A program made the position numbers and the translations under genes. From CBFIDA01 sp965661085 (GTDB taxonomy: Bacteria > Pseudomonadota > Gammaproteobacteria > Comchoanobacterales > Comchoanobacteraceae): a stretch of DNA of 64,000 bases. The notes beneath the pieces were generated by a model. It worked only from the letters and a program-made list of their open reading frames with translations, was not told the DNA's origin and did no database searches. Positions 54,082 through 62,000 of this stretch are shown in pieces; positions within the stretch are counted from its first letter, which is position 1, and every line of letters begins with the position of its first letter. The DNA is taken from contig CBFIDA010000004.1 of assembly GCA_965661085.1 (NCBI GenBank), forward strand, positions 30,264 through 94,263, in the 5' to 3' direction.

Positions 54082-54684
54082 ATGTTCATCCATGAATCAT
54101 CACCCAATTCGCGACATATGAAACAAATTTGTGCACATCTCAATGCAGGCGGGATTGTTGCCGCACCATCATCGACAGGGTATTGTTTGTTGATCCAAAC
54201 CACAGATCGTCGCGCACTGGAGCGTGTCAGACGTTTACGTCAGCTAGACAAGCATCATTTGTTTACTCTTATTTGTGAAGATTTGTCTGTCATTTCAAAG
54301 AAGGCCATATTAGACGATCGTTGTTACAAACTTATGAAAAAACACATACCCAGCCCGTGCACATTCATATTGCGTGCCTCGAAATCAATATCGAAAGAAA
54401 TCCTTCATCCAAAAAGGCGCACCATCGGCATACGTGTGCCAAAAGAACCCATTTTGATGTCGCTTTTAAAGTCCTTTGATGCGCCTCTTTTATCGGTCAG
54501 TTTGGAACAGCATGCGGCCACCTCCATCGCTTTGACAGCAGATGAAGTTGAAAACATGGTGGGTGATCAGGCCCTGGTTTTGGATGTGGGGCGACCATGC
54601 CCTGTTGATTTGTCAACGATTGTTGATTGTACAGAACATCCATTCACCATCATGAGACAGGGCCAGTACTGGGTCGAACTTTAA
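54082..54684 (+). CDS. yciO: YciO/Sua5-family protein
   Basis: 200 residues. It aligns along its length with YciO: LFTLICEDLSVIS, CTFILRASKSISKEIL, RTIGIRVPKEP and PLLSVSLEQ are recognisable. Sua5/TsaC proteins make threonylcarbamoyl-AMP for tRNA t6A; YciO proteins share the fold but are not TsaC itself. The substrate-loop segment, YPTDSGYALG in E. coli YciO, is altered here to APSSTGYCLL. The C terminus is also short. Standalone gene, converging on an L,D-transpeptidase gene. Confidence 0.85.
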   Translation: MFIHESSPNSRHMKQICAHLNAGGIVAAPSSTGYCLLIQTTDRRALERVRRLRQLDKHHLFTLICEDLSVISKKAILDDRCYKLMKKHIPSPCTFILRASKSISKEILHPKRRTIGIRVPKEPILMSLLKSFDAPLLSVSLEQHAATSIALTADEVENMVGDQALVLDVGRPCPVDLSTIVDCTEHPFTIMRQGQYWVEL

Positions 54685-54692
54685 CAGCAGGA

Positions 54693-55328
54693 TCACCTGT
54701 TCAAATAAGTGGAATGATGGCGCCAGATCTGGTCATCACCATAAGCCAGCAGGAGATGGCCGTTTTGGATCGTATGAATGATTTTTTCACTGTCTTCAGG
54801 ATCCAGTGCGAAACAACCCCAGCTTCGACCGGCACGATGATGTTCGGCAATGAATGCTGCGCTGGCATAATATGCAGGGTGCATGACGACACTTCTTGAT
54901 TGCGCGTGCCCATTAAAACGCGGTTCTAATCCGTTCAGATGAAGTGAATAGCCATGTCTGCCCACATAAGAACTGCCAGTTTTATAAAATCCAATGGATG
55001 AAGCATGCGATTTTGGTGCATTTGAAAAATGCTTTGCAAGCGTGTTGCCACTGCCTTGTCCGTGTGCAACATAGGTGTGTATCAGTGTGGCATGTGTGTT
55101 CAAGTCATACACCCATAAGCGTTTGATGTTTGAAGGGGCGGTAAAATCAACCAGCACAACGACAGCACTTCTGATTTGATGTTTTTGAAGCGCACGTTGC
55201 CAACCCTTTTCTGCCATATGAATCAGTCGTTCGGGTGGTGCGTGCAATCCTTGCACCTGATGTCGCATGCAACACATCAGACTCAAGCAAAGGGCCAATA
55301 CAACGCCAGTTATGGAAGATTGCTTCAT
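54693..55328 (-). CDS. YkuD_2-type L,D-transpeptidase
   Basis: 211 residues, signal-peptide-like N terminus (hydrophobic 8-20, SLMCCM). It belongs to the murein L,D-transpeptidase catalytic-domain subclass, marked by the RSWGCFALDP motif (168-177) with Cys172 and by His150 in VVMHPAYY, plus GFYKTGSSYVGRHGYSLHLNG and FSNAPKSHASSIG. Length and order fit the family. A Cys pair at 19-20 makes a lipobox possible, but the residues before it do not fit well. The fourth YkuD protein in the window. Confidence 0.88.
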   Translation of the reverse strand: MKQSSITGVVLALCLSLMCCMRHQVQGLHAPPERLIHMAEKGWQRALQKHQIRSAVVVLVDFTAPSNIKRLWVYDLNTHATLIHTYVAHGQGSGNTLAKHFSNAPKSHASSIGFYKTGSSYVGRHGYSLHLNGLEPRFNGHAQSRSVVMHPAYYASAAFIAEHHRAGRSWGCFALDPEDSEKIIHTIQNGHLLLAYGDDQIWRHHSTYLNR

Positions 55329-55576
55329 GATTTAAATACACAATAAAAATCGAAGTATATATGATTTATTGTTTTCTTCCAACACGTAAAGAATGATTGC
55401 GCATCAATTTTAAATGCATGCATTGCAACACAGATTGCATGAATCTAAGCAATGGTTTTGACACATGCGAGAAGAATGAGTTGGTTTGTGGTCTCGATTC
55501 CGATAAAATGAAACCAGCAAATTTTGGCAGCACCGTTTGATGCCAGAAAAAACATCATTGCATAGGGAGCATGTGT

Positions 55577-56641
55577 ATGAAAGGCATTGCATCAAACGTT
55601 TTAAAGCGCCAGTGGTTTGCCTTGATTGCGTGGTTGTGTGGTATGGGCTTAACGCTGCATTTTCTTGCTCGTCCTTTGGTTTCTTTTCTTTTAAGCATCG
55701 TCTTTGCCTACCTTTTATTGCGTCCTGTTAAGCGTCTTGAGCGAGCAGGTGTCACACACATCATGGCTACTGTTTGTTGTGTGCTTTGTTTTTTTCTTTT
55801 CATTTTGACGGTGTTGTTGGGCATCATTCCACCCATGCTGAACCAGGTCCATGGTTTTCTTGATGCATTGCCCAATATCATGGGGGTTTTCCAAGCACTG
55901 CTGAACCATTTGGCAACACATTTACCCAACTATTTGTCTCCGGATCAAATCCTACGTGTAACAGAGCAAGTCAAGCTGTTTTTGACGCAAACCAGTAGCC
56001 ATGGTGTTTTGTATTTGATCAATTTGATTCCTTTAACTTTTGAGGTTTTGCTTTATCTGATATTGGTGCCGACCATGCTGTTTTTTTTACTGAAGGACTA
56101 TCAAAAAATCTTTGCCTATTTTCATGAGTTCATGCCAAGCCGCCAAACCATGCTTGTGATGTTTTGGCAGCGTTTGGACCAGCAATTGGGGCGTTATCTG
56201 CAAGGCAAATGTATGGAAATGGTGGTCGTGGGCATTTTGAGTATGTGTGTGTATGCATTTATGGGGATGCAGTTCGCATTGCTGATGGGGTGTTTGATGG
56301 GACTGGGGGTTTTGATCCCAATCATTGGTCCTGCACTGGTCAGCATCGGTGTGGCATGTATTGCATTTTGGCAGTTTCTCAGTACACCCTCCCATTTTAT
56401 GTATTTGTTGATCGCACATGGCATGATTCTTTTGATTGACAACAATCTTTTGGTCCCTTATTTGTTTTCGGACAAATTGAATCTACACCCACTTGCCATT
56501 TTAGTCGCCACGCTTCTGTTTGGTGCATTGTTTGGGTTTTGGGGGTTGTTTTTTGCCATTCCAATGCTGACCGCCTTGCATATTTTGGCCGATCTATACA
56601 AATTGGCATTCATGCAACATGATGAAATGAGGTCTGCATGA
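55577..56641 (+). CDS. perM: AI-2E/PerM-family transporter
   Basis: Inner-membrane protein of 354 residues with about seven or eight helices. Start at ATG 55577 has AGGGAG 7 bases upstream; ATG 55571 is too close to that site. Family features are the N-terminal helix pair, the soluble middle part with QVHGFLDALPN, and the C-terminal LGVLIPIIGPALVSIG and HPLAILVATLLFGALFGFWGLFFAIP motifs. Members export autoinducer-2 or serve as Na+/H+ antiporters; role here unknown. It overlaps the cinA-like gene by 4 bases. Confidence 0.92.
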   Translation: MKGIASNVLKRQWFALIAWLCGMGLTLHFLARPLVSFLLSIVFAYLLLRPVKRLERAGVTHIMATVCCVLCFFLFILTVLLGIIPPMLNQVHGFLDALPNIMGVFQALLNHLATHLPNYLSPDQILRVTEQVKLFLTQTSSHGVLYLINLIPLTFEVLLYLILVPTMLFFLLKDYQKIFAYFHEFMPSRQTMLVMFWQRLDQQLGRYLQGKCMEMVVVGILSMCVYAFMGMQFALLMGCLMGLGVLIPIIGPALVSIGVACIAFWQFLSTPSHFMYLLIAHGMILLIDNNLLVPYLFSDKLNLHPLAILVATLLFGALFGFWGLFFAIPMLTALHILADLYKLAFMQHDEMRSA

Positions 56642-57438
56642 CACACATTGCATTGTTGGCAACGGGTGATGAATTGGTTTTGGGGCATGTTGCCGATCTC
56701 AATCTTCATTGGCTGGCCAAGTTGCTGCATGATCGACATCATCACGTCAAGACGCATGTCATTTGTGGTGATGACCGCGATGACATTGGCGCCCATTTAC
56801 AAACCTTGTGCCAACATCATGATGTTGTCATCATGACCGGTGGCTTGGGCCCAACGTCGGACGATGTCACAAGAGAAGTCATTGCGAACCATTTAAAAAC
56901 ACCACTGGTCTATCATCAAAGTGTTTATGATCGATCTCAAGGTTGCTGTTTCAGCTCTGATGCGCCTAAATCGAATTTATATTTGCGTCAATTTAGTTTT
57001 CCCAAGCATGCTGTCCTTTTTGAGAATAGCTGTGGAACCGCCTGGGGGTTCGCATGTATGGATCAATCTCAGTGCACAAACCAATGCTGGATTTATGCAT
57101 TGCCTGGGCCACCACAGGAATTGCAGCCCATGTTTTTGGATGAGGTCTGGCCGCATTTTGTTTTGCACCATAGGCCCAAACAACATCATCATCTTCAATG
57201 GCATGTCCAGGATCTTGCTGAATCTGTTTTGCATGATGAACTGATGGCAGTGTTCAACAATCGATCCATTCAGATTCATATTTGCGCGAACAAAGATCGT
57301 CATTGTCACGTTTACATATATCTTGATGTACAATCCTACGATGGCATACAATGTAAACGCATCATGGCACAAGTGAGCAATGTCTTGTCGTCACTGGATG
57401 CCATTTTTATCGAAAATCATACGTTGCTGGAGAATTAA
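56638..57438 (+). CDS. CinA-like molybdopterin-binding-fold protein
   Basis: 266 residues: an N-terminal MoaB/MogA-like domain with GDELVLGHVADLN and the signature VIMTGGLGPTSDDVTREVIA (about 64-83), and a C-terminal part that lacks the PncC amidase domain of full CinA. In other bacteria this domain shows ADP-ribose or NMN-related pyrophosphatase activity. ATGA overlap with perM and 1 base to dapA, so the three genes lie on one transcript. The function is inferred from fold only. Confidence 0.85.
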   Translation: MTHIALLATGDELVLGHVADLNLHWLAKLLHDRHHHVKTHVICGDDRDDIGAHLQTLCQHHDVVIMTGGLGPTSDDVTREVIANHLKTPLVYHQSVYDRSQGCCFSSDAPKSNLYLRQFSFPKHAVLFENSCGTAWGFACMDQSQCTNQCWIYALPGPPQELQPMFLDEVWPHFVLHHRPKQHHHLQWHVQDLAESVLHDELMAVFNNRSIQIHICANKDRHCHVYIYLDVQSYDGIQCKRIMAQVSNVLSSLDAIFIENHTLLEN

Positions 57439-57439
57439 C

Positions 57440-58348
57440 ATGCAAAAAGGGGGCGTTTGGGTGGCATTGGTCACACCCATGCATCAAGATCAATCCATCG
57501 ATTTTGATGCCGTATCATTGTTGATTGAACAGCATGTTGAAGCCGGTGTCACCGGCATCGTCTTGCTTGGCACAACGGCTGAGTCACCGACTTTAACCCT
57601 CGAAGAAAAAACAAGTTTACTGATGCATGCTTGTTGCGTCTTGAATCAGCGTCTACCGATCCTGGTCGGCATCGGCTGTAACAATTTGCATGATGTGGAT
57701 GCATGGATGGCACAGTGTGAGACACAACCTGTAGATGGCTACATGGTTACAACGCCATTCTATAATAAACCCACCACCTCGGGTTTGATTGCATTCTATG
57801 AACATTGCTTGTCGCGCACCAAACGCCCCATCCTTGCATACAATGTACCATCAAGGACAGGCTGTGATATGGATGTAGAAGTCCTGAATGCCTTAAGCGT
57901 GTACCCAAACTTTTTGGGATTGAAGGATGCAACTGGCGATTTAAGGCGGGTTTGGCAATATCGACAACGATTTCCCAACATGTTACTGTTGAGTGGTGAT
58001 GACGCCACATTTTTGCCCTACATGAAATTGGGGGGCGATGGTGTGATTTCGGTTGCTGCAAATGTATTTCCTCAAACCATAGCAAGGATCTGTCATGATG
58101 CACATGGTGACCGATGGCAACAGGCCATGCAGCTGGACGCAAGTTTGCGGCCCTTTTATCAAGTGCTTGCCTCCAGCACCAATCCAATCCCTTGCAAACA
58201 AGTGCTTTCTTTACAGCACGTATGCATTGAGAACACCGTCAGATTGCCTTTGATTTCTGAAGCAACTCATCAGAAGATTGAGGACGTTTACCACAAAACT
58301 TTGGCAACGTTGCGTGCTGAAAATCTAGAGAATACAGTCACACACTGA
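57440..58348 (+). CDS. dapA: 4-Hydroxy-tetrahydrodipicolinate synthase
   Basis: Condenses pyruvate with aspartate semialdehyde, the first step of the lysine/diaminopimelate branch, which feeds peptidoglycan. 302 residues from ATG 57440 (GGAG upstream). Schiff-base Lys162 in LGLKDAT, Tyr134 and Arg139 in AYNVPSRTG, Tyr108 in PFYNKPT and the GTTAESPTL loop (44-52) are all in place. A longer open frame upstream overlaps the cinA-like gene and is not needed. Diaminopimelate is the residue the four L,D-transpeptidases would crosslink. Confidence 0.97.
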   Translation: MQKGGVWVALVTPMHQDQSIDFDAVSLLIEQHVEAGVTGIVLLGTTAESPTLTLEEKTSLLMHACCVLNQRLPILVGIGCNNLHDVDAWMAQCETQPVDGYMVTTPFYNKPTTSGLIAFYEHCLSRTKRPILAYNVPSRTGCDMDVEVLNALSVYPNFLGLKDATGDLRRVWQYRQRFPNMLLLSGDDATFLPYMKLGGDGVISVAANVFPQTIARICHDAHGDRWQQAMQLDASLRPFYQVLASSTNPIPCKQVLSLQHVCIENTVRLPLISEATHQKIEDVYHKTLATLRAENLENTVTH

Positions 58349-58360
58349 TGGAGATTAAAG

Positions 58361-58588
58361 ATGAAAAAAGACATTTATTTATGCATGATGGCTGCTTTTC
58401 TTGCAGTGGGTTGCCAAACAGGTCGGCACCCCATCACAGCCATCACTTTGGATGATGCACAACATTACACACCCGTTTACAGTGCCATCCCTGCTGATCC
58501 CAATTTCCATATTCCTACAACGTCCCAATCCAAATCAACCATGGCATCCTTGATTCATGCGCCCAACATTCAAAAGCAGCGGACATGA
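58361..58588 (+). CDS. Small lipoprotein, BamC-N-terminal-like
   Basis: 75 residues with a lipoprotein signal: MKKDIYLCMMAAFLAVGC, Cys18 as the lipidation site. The mature part, about 57 residues, is Pro-, Thr- and Asp-rich, predicted without fold, and contains LDDAQHYTPVYSAIPADPNF and the tail HIPTT. The position directly after dapA is that of bamC (nlpB) in gammaproteobacteria, whose N-terminal unstructured lasso binds BamD. The gene could therefore encode a minimal BamC without the two helix-grip domains, or an unrelated lipoprotein. Reading frame and lipobox are clear; the identity is inference. Confidence 0.6.
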   Translation: MKKDIYLCMMAAFLAVGCQTGRHPITAITLDDAQHYTPVYSAIPADPNFHIPTTSQSKSTMASLIHAPNIQKQRT

Positions 58589-58619
58589 TGATCAGCGTAC
58601 CCTCAATGGGTTGACTGGT

Positions 58620-59666
58620 ATGTCTTTGTCAGATTGCTATCAGCGGTGGTGCCGTTTGCATGATCATCATCCAGACTCTATTCAGTTGGAGATTGTAAAG
58701 GCGCTCCAAAGTTTTGAAAATATTTGTGTCTTGAAGTCCAACATGCCGTTTAGGCGTTTTTGGCCAAGTCAAAAACAGAGTGGGGTGTTTCTGTGGGGCC
58801 CCCCTGGATCGGGAAAGTCTACGATTGTGCGTATGATGTGTGATCGGCTGCAGCAAAAAAGGGTACGTGTGTTGCGTGTGCATCAACATGACTTCAACGG
58901 GATTGTACAGCAAACACTCAACCGTTTGACCATTCAAAAGAAAAAAAATCCCATCCAGATCATGATGAAATCATGGAGCCAAAAATATGATGTGATTTAT
59001 TTGGATGACATACACCTTACAGATGTTGCTGGTGTTGCATTGCTGCATAAAATTTGGCAGGCATCAGCACGGTTTAAAGTATCATGGCTCATCACATCCA
59101 ATCGGGCTCCAGAGGACCTTTATCCCAATGGCATAAATCGTAAATTGGTATTACAAACAGCCGATGAGATGTCAAGAAATTTAAAGGTTCTCAAGCTTGA
59201 CACCAAGGATTACCGTATCATGGATGTGCCCCCCAATTATCATCAAAACAGCCATGATGCAAACATGAAGCATGCCGCATCATGTTTCAGGGCATGGTCA
59301 GGTCAAGATGCCAGTCCAACAACGTTATATGTTGTAGACAGAAAGATCGAAGCCCTTGGTGCCCACAAAAATGTTTTGATGATTGATTTTGACCAATTGT
59401 GTTGTCCCCCCCGAAGTGCTCATGACTTTGCATGGCTGGCAAAGCATTTCACCTTGATCATTGTTGTCAATGTCCGTGCGATCAAAGCTTCTCAGAATGG
59501 TCTGGCCATATCATGGATTCGATGCATCGACCTTTTCTACGACAGACAAATCACATTGCATTTGTCTGGTATGGTGCGATTGGATCAGATCTACCAACAT
59601 GGGCAATATCACCATATTTATCAGCGCACACACTCAAGACTCCAGGAAATGCTGCGCCCTAGTTAA
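58620..59666 (+). CDS. zapE: ZapE/AFG1-family ATPase
   Basis: P-loop ATPase of the AFG1/ZapE group, in E. coli a modulator of the Z ring. 348 residues from ATG 58620, aligning with ZapE at its N terminus; ATG 58557 would overlap the lipoprotein gene by 32 bases. Walker A GPPGSGKST at 60-68, Walker B VIYLDDIHLTD near 124-134, and the family motif LITSNRAPEDLYPNGINR near 158-175. The C-terminal third (from about 215) diverges from ZapE. Follows the lipoprotein directly and is probably co-transcribed. Confidence 0.8.
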   Translation: MSLSDCYQRWCRLHDHHPDSIQLEIVKALQSFENICVLKSNMPFRRFWPSQKQSGVFLWGPPGSGKSTIVRMMCDRLQQKRVRVLRVHQHDFNGIVQQTLNRLTIQKKKNPIQIMMKSWSQKYDVIYLDDIHLTDVAGVALLHKIWQASARFKVSWLITSNRAPEDLYPNGINRKLVLQTADEMSRNLKVLKLDTKDYRIMDVPPNYHQNSHDANMKHAASCFRAWSGQDASPTTLYVVDRKIEALGAHKNVLMIDFDQLCCPPRSAHDFAWLAKHFTLIIVVNVRAIKASQNGLAISWIRCIDLFYDRQITLHLSGMVRLDQIYQHGQYHHIYQRTHSRLQEMLRPS

Positions 59667-59768
59667 AAGTGAGTATTTTGAGCGCATTTGCATATCCACA
59701 AAACCATCAAAGATGGCATAATGCTTACTTGTTATGGAGTGATTTGTAGTGCAAGGAGTCTGCCGCCA

Positions 59769-60236
59769 ATGGAATTTTCCCCGTTATGCTTTCTCATGCG
59801 TGTTCATGGAACCCTGGTTCAAAATTATTTAAATCTGGTTGAAGCATACTTGATTCATCGTGAACACAATGACTTGGTTCAAAATTGTTTGGCGACCTTG
59901 GACGCATTAGAACAGTCGATTGCATCGTTTCAAGAGCACAGTAGGTCAAACACTGTATCAATAGAGTGGTTGAGTCAACAACAAAAAACCATCCATGATC
60001 TTGCAAAGATGCAACAGTACTACCGATCGGTTTACGATCGATTGATTGTAGAGCATGCCATCATTCGTTTCAATACACCATGTTTTTTATTGTGGTTTTT
60101 TAAGATTCATCAAACACTTGGTGCTTTAGGCAAGCTTTCTGAAAAATTTCAAGCCCTTAAGCATCAAATTTATCATTTGGATAAGGTGATGCAACGCCAA
60201 CCCAAAAAGGTTGAGATGATTCGTGTGGGGTGTTGA
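59769..60236 (+). CDS. Small helical protein, unknown
   Basis: About 155 residues from ATG 59769, preceded by AAGGAG at a spacing of 10 bases; two earlier in-frame ATGs (59688, 59721) are possible. No signal peptide. Long amphipathic helices around residues 15-60 and 65-95, and a hydrophobic stretch CFLLWFFKIHQTLGAL (about 110-125). Basic C terminus. No family recognised. It sits 102 bases after the ZapE-like gene and 10 bases from the converging TpsB gene. Real-gene status is moderately supported by frame length and the ribosome site. Confidence 0.6.
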   Translation: MEFSPLCFLMRVHGTLVQNYLNLVEAYLIHREHNDLVQNCLATLDALEQSIASFQEHSRSNTVSIEWLSQQQKTIHDLAKMQQYYRSVYDRLIVEHAIIRFNTPCFLLWFFKIHQTLGALGKLSEKFQALKHQIYHLDKVMQRQPKKVEMIRVGC

Positions 60237-60246
60237 CGCACGTTGA

Positions 60247-61887
60247 TTATTTGAGTGAATCCATGTAGGTGAGACTAAAGAAGTAACGAGAAGATCGGTT
60301 GTTTTCAAGTGTCACGTCATGATTCAACGGGTGCGCGACAAATACATTGACTGTGACGTGTGGCATTGCCCAGAATCTCAAGCCAAAACCATTCGATGAC
60401 ATGTGACTGGTGTGAATTTGATTCGATGAGGCATGTGCATTGTTCCAAATTTTTGCCTTGTCATAAAACATATACATCACAATAGGTTGTCCAGATTGGT
60501 TTTGCTGAGACATTTCAAGTTGATGTCGCCGGCAGAAGCCATTGTCTCCCATCAACTCGCCACCATCATAGCCGCGTCCACACACAAATCCGCCCGCAGA
60601 AAATTCTGAGGATGACAATAAAACATCACGACTGAATTGACCATGAAAATGATTGATGAGGGTGAAATGTTTGCCCAATTGTGTGTGCCGTAGAAGATTG
60701 ACATCAATTTTTGAGTAATTGACGCGCCCTCCAATACGTGAGGGATTGTCGGCTTGTGCACCCAGTACATTTAACCCTTTTACCCATTTGATCGCACCGG
60801 TCATCGTTGAGGGTTTCCAGAGTCGAATTGGCCACTTGAATTGTAGTGCAGCAGAAAAATCAGTCGTCACATCATGAAAGGCATTGGCAACCGCATTACT
60901 GAAGCTTGTGTCGGTATGGTCTAAGGCCAGAGTCATACCAATGGCTTTCGAGCGTGTGCGATGGAACATATGTTGCCAAGACATACCAGAGTGTTTGGTT
61001 TTGCCCTGTTCCCCATTGGATGGTAACCCAATGCTGGTGTAATTCGGCTTGTTGCGCAACTCTGAAAGTGTGACTTTAAAAATGTTGGCACGATGCCCAG
61101 TGGCAAACGTAGGTTGTACCACAAATGCTTTATGATCTTTAATGTTTTTGGCCAAGGTGGTTTGTAGGTCTAATTTTCCTGACCAAGCTGGCAGTTGCAT
61201 GGTATAGGCCATATTAAAAAGATCATGATGGTTGAGTGTGTTACCACCGTTGTACCATTGCACATGATAAGTATCCTTCAATGGTTTGATCAGTAGGGTT
61301 AATTGAGAAGCCCGCTTGAGTGATCGATGCTTGCCTAGGATTGCGCGTGCTTGTATGCCTGGCACTGCATTGATTTGCAGCAAAGCTTGTTCGAGCTCGG
61401 TATTCTTAAGTGGGGTTTGATGCATGAGATGATGACTCATTGCATGGATCAAGTGTCTCTGTTGTGCTGTGATGTGGCCTTGGATGTCAATTTTGCCAAC
61501 AAAGCCCTCTACAACTGTGATCTTGACGTGACCACCATCAATGGTTTGCGGTGGCAGATAAGCATGGGACAAAAGATAGCCATGCTCAAGGTATAAATGC
61601 GTGATTTTAAGAACATAAGTTTGCAACGTCTCAAGGGATATCTTTCGATGCAAAATGGGGCTGAAAAGACGCAACATCTTGTTTTTCTCAATTGCTTTGG
61701 CACCAGAAATCTGAATATCTTTAAGCCTAAAATCAATGTGCTTGCCGCTCGTAAAATGTGACTGCGCAGTGTGTTGTTGCTGCGGTGGCCGGTTTTGCAA
61801 GTCTTGTGACGCGCCATGGTGGGTGCTGGCATATCCTGCAGCAGTCATTGCGATGAGCATCGTCATTAAGGTTCGTTTAAGCATCAT
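60247..61887 (-). CDS. TpsB outer-membrane transporter (ShlB/FhaC/HecB family)
   Basis: Two-partner secretion transporter that exports the TpsA protein across the outer membrane. 546 residues (ATG 61887; ATG 61884 has the better spacing to AAGGA). Signal peptide about 1-21. POTRA-1 about 55-128 with the KDIQISGAKAIEKNKM start, then POTRA-2 (VVEGFVGKIDIQGH...). The beta-barrel from about 205 carries the family loop-6 motif CGRGYDGGELMGDNGF near 420-435. Unlike usual tpsBA operons, it is encoded divergently from its presumed partner at 62001. A TATAAT on the minus strand (61912-61917) is a likely -10. Confidence 0.92.
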   Translation of the reverse strand: MMLKRTLMTMLIAMTAAGYASTHHGASQDLQNRPPQQQHTAQSHFTSGKHIDFRLKDIQISGAKAIEKNKMLRLFSPILHRKISLETLQTYVLKITHLYLEHGYLLSHAYLPPQTIDGGHVKITVVEGFVGKIDIQGHITAQQRHLIHAMSHHLMHQTPLKNTELEQALLQINAVPGIQARAILGKHRSLKRASQLTLLIKPLKDTYHVQWYNGGNTLNHHDLFNMAYTMQLPAWSGKLDLQTTLAKNIKDHKAFVVQPTFATGHRANIFKVTLSELRNKPNYTSIGLPSNGEQGKTKHSGMSWQHMFHRTRSKAIGMTLALDHTDTSFSNAVANAFHDVTTDFSAALQFKWPIRLWKPSTMTGAIKWVKGLNVLGAQADNPSRIGGRVNYSKIDVNLLRHTQLGKHFTLINHFHGQFSRDVLLSSSEFSAGGFVCGRGYDGGELMGDNGFCRRHQLEMSQQNQSGQPIVMYMFYDKAKIWNNAHASSNQIHTSHMSSNGFGLRFWAMPHVTVNVFVAHPLNHDVTLENNRSSRYFFSLTYMDSLK

Positions 61888-61911
61888 TCATCCTTGATCC
61901 AACTACTCGCT

Positions 61912-61974
61912 ATTATAACGTTTTATCAGAAAATGAAAAGCCAACAACAAAAAAAAAAAAAAAAGGACTAAACT
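61912..61974. promoter_or_regulatory. Divergent tpsB/tpsA control region with A16 tract
   Basis: Between the divergent genes lies a run of 16 A (61949-61964). Leftwards, TATAAT (minus strand, 61912-61917) with TTTTCA at 61934-61939, 16 bases apart, forms a promoter just downstream of the tract. Rightwards, TAAACT (61969-61974) is the only -10-like hexamer that leaves the tpsA ribosome site intact, and the tract occupies its spacer and -35 zone. Confidence 0.55.
61949..61964. repeat. Homopolymer A16
   Basis: Sixteen consecutive A on the plus strand, the longest homopolymer I noticed in the window, situated in the promoter region shared by tpsB and tpsA. Such tracts slip during replication. 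Confidence 0.85.
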
Positions 61975-62000
61975 GAATAAAATTTCTTGGAGGAGACATC

